Part shown: piece after piece, positions 43,487 to 52,639 of the stretch
Position numbering within the stretch: position 1 is the stretch's first letter
How the letters are laid out: each line of letters opens with the position of its first letter
Translations under genes and position numbers: made by a program
Notes under the pieces: generated by a model
What the model was told of the DNA's origin: nothing
The model's input: the letters and a program-made list of their open reading frames with translations, nothing else
Database searches by the model: none
Source of the DNA: Insolitispirillum peregrinum
GTDB lineage: Bacteria > Pseudomonadota > Alphaproteobacteria > Rhodospirillales > Rhodospirillaceae
Reading direction: 5' to 3' (one strand)
Assembly (NCBI RefSeq): GCF_042665255.1
Contig: NZ_JBHTCD010000016.1
DNA length: 64,000 nt

Positions 43487-45769
43487 TTACCAGCTGTATT
43501 TCAGCGAGGTGTTGATGGTCATCGCATCGCCGTAATAGCAGGTGCCGTAATAGCAGGTGGAAACATACTGCTTGTCGGCCAGGTTCTTGCCGGTCAACGA
43601 CCAGGTCAGACCGTCGAACAGTTGATAATTGACCGAAGCATCAAACAGGGCATAGCCGTTATAGACCTGCTTGTCGCCGTTGCCGTCATAACCAACGGTA
43701 TCGCCGGTATAGCGCACGCCGCCGCCGAGGGTCAGACCCTTGGCAATGCCCGACCCGAACGCATAACTCAGCCAGGCCGAGGCCATCTGGTCGGCCACCC
43801 GGTCCGGGCGGGTGCCGACTTCCGAGGCGGTCAGGCTTTTGGTGATTTCCGCATCCTGAATGGTATAGCTGGCCACCGCGCTCCAGCCGTCCCACATGTT
43901 GATGCGGCCTTCCAGCTCGATCCCCTGCACCTGCACTTCGCCAATCTGCGATGCCACCCCGGTATTCGGATCGGTCTTCACCACATTGGTCTGGGTCAGG
44001 TCAAACCCGGCAACGGTGAACACCGCATCCATGAAGGTCGGGACATACTTCAGGCCGACTTCATACTGCTTGCCTTCGGTCGGTTCAGGGCGAACATCGC
44101 CATAACCATTGGCAGCGTTGAACACCACCGGGTTGAACGACTCCGAATAGCTGACATAGGGAGTCAGACCGTTGTTGAACAGGTACGACAGACCGCCGCG
44201 CATGGTGAATGCCTGATCCTTCAGGTCTTCGTCCAGACTGCTGCCCGCCACCTTTTCATTGCCGCGCACGGTGGTCTTCACCCAGTCCTGACGGCCCCCG
44301 ACAGTCACCACCCAGTGATCGTCAATCTTGATCTGGTCCTGCACATACAGGGCGACGGCGGTCTGATCGACATCCCAGTCGAAATCGGTGTCCAGCGCCG
44401 TAATCGCCGGCGTCCCGGCGTAGGTATACGACCCGGAGCTGACGTTGTTCAGGCCGGTGGTTTCGCCGGTCTGATAGCTTTCATCGGTGTGGGTCTTGCG
44501 CAGTTCGACTCCGCCCAGCAGCTTGCTCTTGAACCACGCCGTATTCCAGTCGTACTGGGCGTTGGTGTCCATGCTCATCCGGTCCGAGGTGCCGGACAGC
44601 ACAAAGGCGGTGCGGGTCATGCTGTCGGTGGTCGCATCATAGGCCCGCTGATAGACCGTCTCGTAATCCACATCAGTGTGACTGTAACGGGCGCTGTTGC
44701 TGATCTTCAGACCATTGTCCAGCGTGTAGCTGGCCTGATAGCCCAGCGTTTTCTGGTCGGTGTTGAAGAAGTTCGAGCCCGGCTCACCCATGAAGGCTTC
44801 GCGGTCGATCCCCCCGATCAATTGCTCGGGGACGCCGTTGGCCGGGGTGGTCTCCACCTTGTAGTAATCGCTGAGGAAGGTGATCTCGGCCTTTTCGTTC
44901 GGCCTCCAGGTCAGTGCCGGAGCCACATACAGGCGGTTGTTCTGCGAATAGTCTTCCTGCGTGTCGCCATCGCGCAGCAATGAGGTCAGGCGATAGGACC
45001 ATTCGCCCTTGCTGTCCACCGCGCCCGAGAAATCGCTTTTGATTTCCTTCTGGTTAAACGAGCCATAGGACACCTCGACCTCATGCAGCGGCTCGGTGGT
45101 CGGGCGCTTGGTGGTGGCGTTGACCATCCCGCCCGGTTCGTTGCTGCCATAAAGGGTCGAGGTCGAGCCCTTGAACACCTCGACGCGCTCCAGCCCATAA
45201 GGCTCCATGCGCGAGGTGGTGAACCAGCCGCCGATGTTTTCGCTCATGCCATCGCGGTAAACACCTTTGGTGCCTTCGTCAAAGCCGCGAATCACAAAGC
45301 TCTGATAGCGGTCATCGCGGCCCCACTGGTCAGATTGCACCCCGGCGGTATAGGCCAGGGCGTCTTCCAGATCCTTGACCCCGCGATCATTCATTTCCTT
45401 TTCGGTGATCACCGACACCGATTGCGGAACTTCGATCAGCGGCGTATCGGTCTTGGTGGCGGTGCTGCCGCTGGTCGCCACATAGCTGACCGGATCGGCG
45501 GCACCGGTTTCGGCGCTGGCCGTCCCCTGCACCGTCACCGTATTGAGCTGAATCCCGTTACCCGCCTGAGTGGCAGAGGCCGGATCACTGGAAGAGGTCT
45601 GCGCCTGCTGGGCGTCGGCAGCCTGTGGCAAACCGAACATCACGCCCCCCAGGGCCAATGCCAGCCACCCCAGCGCGCTGCCGTTCAACAGGGCCTGTCG
45701 CCCGCTGCGATGCGCGGACAGTCGCGGGCGACCAGACATATTCTCTTTTAAAAGCAATCCCTTATTCAT
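43487..45769 (-). CDS. TonB-dependent siderophore receptor
   Basis: A 760-residue outer-membrane receptor. A signal peptide ends near A-A-D-A-Q (about residue 54). The plug domain includes S-V-S-V-I-T-E-K-E-M near 117-126 and L-Y-G-S-N-E-P-G-G-M-V-N near 208-219. The barrel ends with the aromatic S-L-K-Y-S-W. There is no STN signalling domain between the signal peptide and the plug, so it cannot signal to FecR-type anti-sigma factors. The family suggests ferri-siderophore uptake (FhuA-like). A Fur box lies upstream and an ECF sigma gene is divergent. Start alternatives at 45769 and 45739. Confidence 0.92.
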   Translation of the reverse strand: MNKGLLLKENMSGRPRLSAHRSGRQALLNGSALGWLALALGGVMFGLPQAADAQQAQTSSSDPASATQAGNGIQLNTVTVQGTASAETGAADPVSYVATSGSTATKTDTPLIEVPQSVSVITEKEMNDRGVKDLEDALAYTAGVQSDQWGRDDRYQSFVIRGFDEGTKGVYRDGMSENIGGWFTTSRMEPYGLERVEVFKGSTSTLYGSNEPGGMVNATTKRPTTEPLHEVEVSYGSFNQKEIKSDFSGAVDSKGEWSYRLTSLLRDGDTQEDYSQNNRLYVAPALTWRPNEKAEITFLSDYYKVETTPANGVPEQLIGGIDREAFMGEPGSNFFNTDQKTLGYQASYTLDNGLKISNSARYSHTDVDYETVYQRAYDATTDSMTRTAFVLSGTSDRMSMDTNAQYDWNTAWFKSKLLGGVELRKTHTDESYQTGETTGLNNVSSGSYTYAGTPAITALDTDFDWDVDQTAVALYVQDQIKIDDHWVVTVGGRQDWVKTTVRGNEKVAGSSLDEDLKDQAFTMRGGLSYLFNNGLTPYVSYSESFNPVVFNAANGYGDVRPEPTEGKQYEVGLKYVPTFMDAVFTVAGFDLTQTNVVKTDPNTGVASQIGEVQVQGIELEGRINMWDGWSAVASYTIQDAEITKSLTASEVGTRPDRVADQMASAWLSYAFGSGIAKGLTLGGGVRYTGDTVGYDGNGDKQVYNGYALFDASVNYQLFDGLTWSLTGKNLADKQYVSTCYYGTCYYGDAMTINTSLKYSW

Positions 45770-45849
45770 ACCTCATTCCCCAGCTTGCGTGCCGTGTTGA
45801 TCGCGGGTCTACAGGGAAAACGGATGACGTGCGGGAGAATTCAATCCAT

Positions 45850-45868
45850 GAGAATGATTTTCATTCTT
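45850..45868. promoter_or_regulatory. Fur box between the receptor and sigma-factor genes
   Basis: GAGAATGATTTTCATTCTT matches the Fur consensus GATAATGATAATCATTATC at 14 of 19 positions and contains the palindrome GAATGA-TTT-TCATTC. It lies 81 bp upstream of the receptor and 231 bp upstream of the sigma gene and is followed by a second partial site GAATGAAAATCGC. Confidence 0.75.
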
Positions 45869-46007
45869 GAATGAAAATCGCAACCTTGCTAGCGTTGCCT
45901 CCATCACGACAGGGGTCCGCCGCACCGATCTGCGGCCATTCCCCCTGCCGTCATGGGCAAAAGCCCCTCTTTTTCTACCACTTTGACGCTTTCAGGAGCA
46001 CCACGCG

Positions 46008-46106
46008 ATGACCTTCCGATGCATCTCCAGCAGCATGATCGCCACCAAGTTGTCTTGCATCCTGCTGGAGGGCCGAAGCCGTGTTTCATTCCACGAAAAC
46101 CGATGA
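46008..46106 (+). CDS. Possible leader peptide overlapping the start of the sigma-factor gene
   Basis: A 32-codon frame starting ATG at 46008 with AGGAG nine bases upstream. It encodes M-T-F-R-C-I-S-S-S-M-I-A-T-K and ends TGA at 46104-46106, 25 bp inside the sigma gene, in another frame. Translation of this frame could open the GGAGGG site used for the GTG start at 46081. Coding is unproven; the evidence is the good ribosome-binding site and the overlap. Confidence 0.35.
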   Translation: MTFRCISSSMIATKLSCILLEGRSRVSFHENR

Positions 46107-46683
46107 TCCTTGCCCGCCGACTAGCCTTTCACGCCCTGCGGCGTACTTGCTGGACCTCGCGACGGCTGCCCGTCCGACATTGCTGTCCATAGCAAGACGA
46201 ATCACCGGCTGTCCATTTCAAGCCGAAGACGTGGTTCAGGATGTTTTTTTGAAACTTCTGCCCGTCGGTGCCCCGTTCCACGACGACATCAACGAGGCCT
46301 ATCTGTATCGGATGGTGCGCAATCTGGCGATTGACCGCACCCGACGACAGCAGCTGGAAGAGCGGCTGTTCACCGATCTCGACGACACCCACAGCGACTC
46401 ATCCGCCGACAGCCTCACCGCCGAACAGGAACTGATCGGCTCGCAGGCACTGGGAGCCATAGAAATGGCTCTGGCTGGCTTGTCCGCGCGGGATCGCGCC
46501 ATTTTCACCCAACACCGCCTGGACGGGGTCGCGCAAAAGGACATTGCCGCCCATTTCCGGCTGTCGCCCGCAGCGGTCTGCACCATTGTCAAAAAGGTGC
46601 ACGGCCTGTGCCAGGCCGCCTTGCAGGCCATGGACTCCGCTGCCAGAGACTCCGCCGCCAGACCGGGAGGTGCGCTTCAATAA
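46081..46683 (+). CDS. FecI-type ECF sigma factor
   Basis: A 200-residue ECF sigma factor. Region 2 holds A-E-D-V-V-Q-D-V-F-L-K near residues 48-58 and Y-L-Y-R-M-V-R-N-L-A-I-D near 74-85; region 4 has Q-K-D-I-A-A-H-F-R-L-S near 151-161. GTG at 46081 is the start, preceded by GGAGGG. It is divergent from a TonB receptor and shares its Fur box. No fecR anti-sigma gene follows: the next gene is a convergent helicase. It may therefore be controlled through Fur and translation alone. Likely targets are iron uptake genes. Confidence 0.88.
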   Translation: MFHSTKTDDPCPPTSLSRPAAYLLDLATAARPTLLSIARRITGCPFQAEDVVQDVFLKLLPVGAPFHDDINEAYLYRMVRNLAIDRTRRQQLEERLFTDLDDTHSDSSADSLTAEQELIGSQALGAIEMALAGLSARDRAIFTQHRLDGVAQKDIAAHFRLSPAAVCTIVKKVHGLCQAALQAMDSAARDSAARPGGALQ

Positions 46684-46761
46684 GCAAGCGCCCGGAAACA
46701 AGCGCCCAGCAACAAGCGCCTTGGCAATCAGGGCGGCCGGGGATACCCCGCCGCCCTGCCC

Positions 46762-49089
46762 TTATTCCGGATCGGGAACCACCGTCACAAAACTGGCGAC
46801 CACCTTTTTGCGTCCGACGGTATCAAACATCACTTCCAGCTTGTCGCCATCGGTGATCACCACATCGCCATAGCCGAACTTGTCGTGGAACACCCGGTCT
46901 CCCCGTTGCAGGGATGGCTGTGACGAGGCCTTTTTGCCCGCCCCCTGCCAGCTCAGGCCTTCGCGGTCGTTGAAGCGGGCCTTGCGTTCCTGCCAGCCGG
47001 TTGACGGCGGGCGGGATGTATCCCACTGACCGTTCCAGCTCGACCAGCTTTCACTGCGTCCGTGCGAACCGGCCATCAGGCCGGTATCGCTGCTGACTTC
47101 CTTCATCTCGTCGGGGATTTCCTCGATGAAGCGGGAGGGCAGGTTGTTCTGCCACTGATTGAAGACCCGCCGGTTGGCGGCATGGGTGACGAACACCCGC
47201 TTGCGCGCCCGCGTCAGGCCGACATAGGCCAGACGGCGTTCTTCTTCCAGCGACTTCAGGCCGCCATCGTCAAGGGCGCGGCGGTTGGGGAACACTTCCT
47301 CTTCCCAGCCGGGCAAAAACACCACATCGAATTCCAGCCCCTTGGCGGCGTGCAGGGTCATCACCGTCACCGCTGCCCCCTGCCCGGCCTTGGCGTCGTT
47401 TTCCATCACCAGCGCGATGTGTTCGAGGAATTCGGTCAGGCTGTCGAATTCCTCCAGCGCCGCCACCAGTTCCTGCAGGTTTTCCACCCGCCCCGGAGCC
47501 TCGGGCGAGCGGTCCTTTTTCCACATGTCGAGATAGCCGGACTCGGCCAGCATCTGGCCGGTCAGTTCCCCCGGCCCCATCGCCGAGCGCAAGGCCGCCC
47601 ATTCATCGATCATCGCCACGAACTGCGCCAGCGCCTTGCGCGGCTTGGGCTTCATTTCATCGGTGTCGAGCAGACGCCGGGCGGCGGTCAACAGCGGCAC
47701 GCCTTCGGCACGGGCGGCCAGATGGATGGTCTGCAACGCCGCATCGCCCAGGCCGCGTTTGGGGGTGTTGATCACCCGCTCAAAGGCCAGATCATCGGCG
47801 GGCTGTTCGATCAGCCGCAGATAGGCCACCGCATCACGGATTTCCGCCCGCTCGTAAAAGCGCAGTCCGCCGACCACCCGGTAGGGCGTGCCGGTCATGA
47901 TCAGGCGTTCTTCAAATTCGCGGGTCTGGAAGCCGGCCCGCACCAGAATCGCCATCGAGGCCAGCGATACACCGGCGCGCTGCTGGTCGTCGATGCGGTC
48001 CACCACCCAGCGGGCTTCGGCTTCGCCATCCCACAGGCCATGGATCGCCACCCGGTCGCCGCGCTCCTGCGCCGCGTCTCCGGCGGCCCGCAGGTCTTTC
48101 CCCAGACGGTCGCTGTTGTGGCGGATCAGGCCTGACGCCGCCCCCAGAATCGCCGGGGTCGAGCGGTAGTTGCGCTCCAGACGGATGATCTGCGCACCGG
48201 GGTAATCGTGTTCGAAGCGCAGGATGTTGGCGACTTCGGCCCCACGCCAGGAATAGATCGACTGGTCGTCGTCGCCAACGCAGCAGATATTGCGATGGCC
48301 CAGCGCCAGCGCCCGCAGCCACAACGACTGCGCGACGTTGGTGTCCTGATACTCATCGACCAGAATATAGCGGAACTGCTGCTGATAGCTGGCCAGCACC
48401 TCGGGGTGGGTGCGGAACAGGGTCAGACAGTGCAGCAGCAAGTCGCCAAAATCGCAGGCGTTGACCTCGTGCAGGCGCTGTTGATAGGCGGTGTACAGCT
48501 CCACCATCCGGCCATTGGCGGCATCGCGCGATGCTTCGCTTTTCGAGACCGCATCCGGCAGCCAGCCGCGATCCTTCCACCGCTGGATGATCCCCATCAG
48601 CGCGGGCAGCGGCCATTTCTTCAGATCGACTCCGGCCTGTTCGACCAGCGGTTTGAGCAGGCGGTTCTGGTCGTCACTGTCCAGAATGGTAAAGCCCGCC
48701 CGCACCCCGACCAGCTCGCCATGCCGCCGCAAAATCCGCACGCCCAGCGCATGGAAGGTGCCCAGCCAGACCTGTTCCGCCACCGGGCCAATCATCTGGC
48801 CGACGCGCTCGCGCATTTCGCGGGCGGCACGGTTGGTAAAGGTCACACACAGGCAGCCCCACGGCGGCGCCAGCCGCTGGGACAGGATGTGCGACAGGCG
48901 GGTGGTCAACACCCGTGTCTTGCCGGTTCCGGCCCCGGACAGCACCAGCAGCGGGCCTTCGGTGGTGGTCACCGCCTGCAACTGCTCGGGGTTCAGGCCA
49001 TCCAGCCACGACGGGCGCGCCCTGCGGTCAGCCGCAGGCACCGGTTCAGGCAGGAAATCGTCGGAGAGGTCAAAAGGATCGTCCATCAT
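46762..49089 (-). CDS. UvrD/PcrA/Rep family DNA helicase
   Basis: A 775-residue SF1A 3'-5' helicase. Walker A G-A-G-T-G-K-T-R is near residue 52-59, Walker B D-E-Y-Q-D-T-N near 240-246 and Q-S-I-Y-S-W-R-G near 265-272. The C-terminal K-K-V-V-A-S-F-V-T-V-V is part of the Tudor-like domain seen in UvrD/PcrA. Role in nucleotide excision repair, mismatch repair and clearing RNA polymerase. The ATG at 49089 or 49086 is the likely start. The sigma-factor gene converges on its 3' end. Confidence 0.95.
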   Translation of the reverse strand: MMDDPFDLSDDFLPEPVPAADRRARPSWLDGLNPEQLQAVTTTEGPLLVLSGAGTGKTRVLTTRLSHILSQRLAPPWGCLCVTFTNRAAREMRERVGQMIGPVAEQVWLGTFHALGVRILRRHGELVGVRAGFTILDSDDQNRLLKPLVEQAGVDLKKWPLPALMGIIQRWKDRGWLPDAVSKSEASRDAANGRMVELYTAYQQRLHEVNACDFGDLLLHCLTLFRTHPEVLASYQQQFRYILVDEYQDTNVAQSLWLRALALGHRNICCVGDDDQSIYSWRGAEVANILRFEHDYPGAQIIRLERNYRSTPAILGAASGLIRHNSDRLGKDLRAAGDAAQERGDRVAIHGLWDGEAEARWVVDRIDDQQRAGVSLASMAILVRAGFQTREFEERLIMTGTPYRVVGGLRFYERAEIRDAVAYLRLIEQPADDLAFERVINTPKRGLGDAALQTIHLAARAEGVPLLTAARRLLDTDEMKPKPRKALAQFVAMIDEWAALRSAMGPGELTGQMLAESGYLDMWKKDRSPEAPGRVENLQELVAALEEFDSLTEFLEHIALVMENDAKAGQGAAVTVMTLHAAKGLEFDVVFLPGWEEEVFPNRRALDDGGLKSLEEERRLAYVGLTRARKRVFVTHAANRRVFNQWQNNLPSRFIEEIPDEMKEVSSDTGLMAGSHGRSESWSSWNGQWDTSRPPSTGWQERKARFNDREGLSWQGAGKKASSQPSLQRGDRVFHDKFGYGDVVITDGDKLEVMFDTVGRKKVVASFVTVVPDPE

Positions 49090-49152
49090 GACCGGCACTA
49101 TACGGCAGAGCCTCGGCCCCTTCATCACAAAAAACCGCTGGGGTGCGCCGGG

Positions 49153-49644
49153 TCAACGGCTGCGCAGATGGCCGGTCGGCAGGGCGGTGGTGTATTTGAC
49201 CTGACTGATGGCAAAGCTGGAACGGATTTTCAGCACACCGGGAATCTGGGTCAGGCAATCGACCATCAGTTCCTGATACTTGATCAGGTCTTCGACCACC
49301 ACCCGCAGCATGAAATCAGCGTCGCCGGTCATCAGATAGCATTCCATCACTTCCGGGCGGGTGGCGATGGCGCGGGTAAAGCGTTCCAGCGTTTCCTTGT
49401 CCTGACTGGTCAGCGTCACATGGACAAACACGTTGACCGCCAACCCCAGCTTCAGCGGGTCGACCAGCGCCACCGATCCACGGATCACCCCGTGCGCCTT
49501 CATGTCGCTCACCCGCCGCCAGCACGGCGAGGGCGACAAACCGACCAGCTCGGCCAGATCGGCATTGCTGAGGTCGGCATTCTGTTGCAGGGCATCAAGA
49601 ATGCGCAGGCTGGTCTCATCCAGCAGGTCGGAAGGCTTGGGCAT
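49153..49644 (-). CDS. Lrp/AsnC-family regulator
   Basis: A 163-residue regulator with an N-terminal HTH (L-S-N-A-D-L-A-E-L-V-G-L-S-P-S-P-C-W-R-R near 25-44) and a C-terminal RAM domain binding amino acids. The start at 49644 gives the normal length. It is divergent from an EamA exporter gene with a perfect palindrome between them, which suggests amino-acid-dependent control of export. Confidence 0.9.
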   Translation of the reverse strand: MPKPSDLLDETSLRILDALQQNADLSNADLAELVGLSPSPCWRRVSDMKAHGVIRGSVALVDPLKLGLAVNVFVHVTLTSQDKETLERFTRAIATRPEVMECYLMTGDADFMLRVVVEDLIKYQELMVDCLTQIPGVLKIRSSFAISQVKYTTALPTGHLRSR

Positions 49645-49692
49645 ATTTTTTCCTGAAAAGGCCATTTTGAGGAAAAACGACCTTATCATTCC

Positions 49693-49707
49693 CTGTTTTG
49701 AAAACAG
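49693..49707. promoter_or_regulatory. Predicted Lrp-type operator
   Basis: The perfect 15-bp palindrome CTGTTTT-G-AAAACAG in the divergent Lrp/EamA region. Lrp-family sites are usually A/T-cored palindromes of about this size. Confidence 0.45.
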
Positions 49708-49775
49708 ATAGGAGAAAAATTCGTCGCCTCAGGCCCTAAACTCTTCGTATTGCCTTTGGGTACGGAGAGACCCCG

Positions 49776-50747
49776 ATGATCCACCAGCGCCAGCCTGCTT
49801 TTGCCGAAACCACCCGCCCCGCCCCGCTGCCGGTCGGGCTGAATACGGCCGCCTGGCTGGGGGTGATGGTGGTGCTGTGGGGGCTGAGCTGGCCCGCCAC
49901 CAAGCTGGCGCTGGTCAGCGTGCCGCCGTTGTGGCTGGCCAGCCTGCGCTTTGGGTCGGCGGCGCTGTGCCTGTTTGTCGTCGTTGCGCTCAAGGGGCAA
50001 TTGCGTCTGCCGCCAAAGGCCGACTGGCCGATTGTTGCCAGCATCGGCCTGTTGCAGATGATGGCCTTCACCGGGCTGGGGATGATTGCCATGACCCATA
50101 CCGACACCAGCCGGGCGGTGGTGCTGGCCTACACCACGCCGTTGTGGGCGGTGGTGGTCAACTGGCTGATGTTCCGGCAGGCCCCCAGCCGTCAGCAGGC
50201 TGCCGCACTGGCGATTGGCATCAGCGGCATTGCCATCATCTGTTCCCCGCTGGAAATCGACTGGACCGCGCCACAGGCGATGCTGGGCAGCGGCCTGCTG
50301 GTGATCGGAGCCGTTTTCTGGTCGGTGGTGATCCTGCACGTCCGCAGCCACCGCTGGACCTCGTCACCGCTGGCGCTGGCACCGTGGCAGATGCTGCTGG
50401 CCGCCATCCCGCTGACCATCGCCGCCTGTGTCACCGAAGGCAGCCCGCTGGCGATTCCCGTTGATGCCACCCTGATCAAGTTGTTGCTGTTCATTGGCCC
50501 GGTGGCGACCTCGGCCTGCTTTGTGATTGCCGCCGAACACGGTCGCCGCATCACCCCGTTTGCCATGTCCAACCTGACACTGGGGGTGCCGCTGGTCGGG
50601 ATCGCCGCGTCGGTGGCCTTTCTGGGCAGCCGCCTGTCAGCCCCGTTCCTGCTGGGGTTGGGGCTGATCGTCAGCGGAATGGTTTATGCCGCGATCAGCA
50701 GCCGGAGCAGACCGTTCCGGCAAGAAACGGCGGTCATGGAACGCTGA
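49776..50747 (+). CDS. EamA/DMT-family exporter
   Basis: A 323-residue inner-membrane protein with about ten membrane segments arranged as two EamA repeats (about residues 25-150 and 170-308). Family members export amino acids and other metabolites. The neighbouring Lrp regulator makes an amino-acid exporter likely. It converges with, and overlaps by 14 bp, the MDR oxidoreductase gene. Confidence 0.88.
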   Translation: MIHQRQPAFAETTRPAPLPVGLNTAAWLGVMVVLWGLSWPATKLALVSVPPLWLASLRFGSAALCLFVVVALKGQLRLPPKADWPIVASIGLLQMMAFTGLGMIAMTHTDTSRAVVLAYTTPLWAVVVNWLMFRQAPSRQQAAALAIGISGIAIICSPLEIDWTAPQAMLGSGLLVIGAVFWSVVILHVRSHRWTSSPLALAPWQMLLAAIPLTIAACVTEGSPLAIPVDATLIKLLLFIGPVATSACFVIAAEHGRRITPFAMSNLTLGVPLVGIAASVAFLGSRLSAPFLLGLGLIVSGMVYAAISSRSRPFRQETAVMER

Positions 50748-51735
50748 CCACAACCTTTCCCCTGGCGCGCCCACCCTCGACACGGACCAGAGCCTCGGCC
50801 ATCTGCGCAAAGGGAAACACCCCATCGATGACCGGGCGGATGACGCCCGCCTCGATCAGCCGCGTGATCTCGCCCAGTTGCTGCCCGTCGGCGCGCATGA
50901 ACAGGAATGAATAGTCAATGCCCCGGCGTCGTGCCTTTTTCAACAGGCCCCGACTGAGCATCCACATCACAAAGCGCAAGAACAGGTTCAGCCGCAGGGA
51001 TTTGGCAAAGGCAACGTCCGGCGGCCCGGAGATCGAGATCAGTTTTCCTCCCGGCTTCAGCACGGTCAGCGACTTGGCCAGCGTCTTGTCATCCTGACTG
51101 TTCAGCACCAGATCGTACCCGGACAACAGTTGTTCGAAATCCTGCGTCCTGTAATCAATCACCACATCCGCGCCGAGGCTTTTAACCAGTTCGGTATTTG
51201 CGGCGCTGGTGGTGGTTGCCACGGTGGCCCCCAGATGTTTGGCAAGCTGAATGGCAAAGCTGCCAACACCGCCAGAACCGGCCTGAATGAACACTTTCTG
51301 GCCGGGTTTAAGTTGGCCGACCTCGACCAGCGCCTGCCAGGCGGTCAGCCCGACCAGCGGAATCGAGGCCGCCTGAGTCATCGAAAGGGTCTTTGGCTTC
51401 AGCGCCAGATCGGCGGCATCAACCGCAATCATCTCGGCAAAGGTGCCAATCCGGTGGTCGCGCGGACGGGCGTAAACCTCGTCACCGACCTTGAACCGCC
51501 GCACACTGTCGCCGACACCCACAACCGTTCCGGCCAGATCGTGGCCGAGGATAAAGGGCGGGCGATAGGGCAGGAACAACTTGAAGACCCCGTCCCGAAT
51601 TTTGGCATCAAGGGGGTTGAGCCCGGTGGCGTGGATGCGAACCAGCACGTCATTGGCGCTCATCTGCGGGTCGGGCATGTCGGCCAGACGCAGTGCGCCA
51701 TTCTTTTTGTAGGCGTCGAGGATAAAAGCTTTCAT
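50734..51735 (-). CDS. Medium-chain NADP-dependent oxidoreductase (quinone reductase/enone reductase type)
   Basis: A 333-residue MDR protein without the zinc ligands of alcohol dehydrogenases. N-terminal GroES-like domain with I-L-G-H-D-L-A-G-T-V near 61-70; nucleotide-binding A-G-S-G-G-V-G-S-F near 152-160. Likely NADPH-dependent reduction of quinones or alpha,beta-unsaturated carbonyls. Last gene of the minus-strand cluster SDR, OYE, SDR, MDR; the SDR upstream is 8 bp away. Confidence 0.88.
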   Translation of the reverse strand: MKAFILDAYKKNGALRLADMPDPQMSANDVLVRIHATGLNPLDAKIRDGVFKLFLPYRPPFILGHDLAGTVVGVGDSVRRFKVGDEVYARPRDHRIGTFAEMIAVDAADLALKPKTLSMTQAASIPLVGLTAWQALVEVGQLKPGQKVFIQAGSGGVGSFAIQLAKHLGATVATTTSAANTELVKSLGADVVIDYRTQDFEQLLSGYDLVLNSQDDKTLAKSLTVLKPGGKLISISGPPDVAFAKSLRLNLFLRFVMWMLSRGLLKKARRRGIDYSFLFMRADGQQLGEITRLIEAGVIRPVIDGVFPFAQMAEALVRVEGGRARGKVVVSVP

Positions 51736-51743
51736 CGGTGTTC

Positions 51744-52568
51744 TCAGGCGATGTTGAATTGCTTGCGCAGAATGCGATCAAACAGGGCACGCGGAAGAAA
51801 GCGCCGGACGAAAACCGTTTGCCGGGCCGCCTTGCCCGAGGGATAGCGCAGCCGTGGTGTGCTGGCCTGCGCCGCTGCAACGATGGTCGCAGCGACCTCC
51901 TCGGCGGTGTCGCCCTCAGCCATGGCTGCCGCAAAGGCGGCCTGATAGCGGGCGAATGTCTGGCTATAGGCCGCAACAGGCCGATCCCCGCGCGGCGAGT
52001 TGGCGTCGATGGAGGTCCTGGTGGCCCATGGCTCGATCACCGCAACCCGGATACCGAACGGCCGCACCTCATGATCGAGGGATTCGGAGTAGCCCTCGAT
52101 CGCGTGCTTGGTCGCGGTGTAATGGGTGCCAAAGGGACCGGGGATAACCCCCACCACCGAACCGATGTTCAAAATCCGCCCGCCCCCCTGCTGACGCATC
52201 AGCGGCAGGACTTCGTTGGTCACCCGCACCACGCCCAGAACGTTGGTATCAAACAGGGCCCGCACCTGCTCGATCGAGCTTTCCTCTGCGGCCCCTGACA
52301 CGGCATAGCCGGCGTTGTTGACCAGCAGGTCGATGCGGCCGAGTTCGGCGTGGGCCAGCGCCACGGCGGCCACAACAGAGGCGTCCGACGTCACGTCACA
52401 CGCAATCATGCGGATGCCGTCGCGCACCTCGCCGGGTTCGGCCTTGCGGCTGGTGCCGATCACCCGGTACCCCGCCCGGCGGAGCGCCAGCGCTGCCGCC
52501 TTGCCGATACCGCTGGATGCACCGGTCACGAAGGCAGTCTTCTGCCCTTTTGTGTCAAAAGTCGCCAT
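51744..52568 (-). CDS. SDR family oxidoreductase
   Basis: A 274-residue classical short-chain dehydrogenase with T-G-A-S-S-G-I-G-K near 15-23, N-N-A-G near 85-88, the active serine in G-S-V-V-G near 134-138 and Y-T-A-T-K near 148-152, all intact. It is in the same transcription unit as the OYE and MDR genes. Start 52568 gives the normal N-terminus; the frame is open upstream to 52643. Confidence 0.88.
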   Translation of the reverse strand: MATFDTKGQKTAFVTGASSGIGKAAALALRRAGYRVIGTSRKAEPGEVRDGIRMIACDVTSDASVVAAVALAHAELGRIDLLVNNAGYAVSGAAEESSIEQVRALFDTNVLGVVRVTNEVLPLMRQQGGGRILNIGSVVGVIPGPFGTHYTATKHAIEGYSESLDHEVRPFGIRVAVIEPWATRTSIDANSPRGDRPVAAYSQTFARYQAAFAAAMAEGDTAEEVAATIVAAAQASTPRLRYPSGKAARQTVFVRRFLPRALFDRILRKQFNIA

Positions 52569-52639
52569 GTCTTGTCTCTCGATCCGGCACGCGGCATCTG
52601 ACCGCACCGCCTTGGGACGTGTCAGGGGGTGATGATGGC

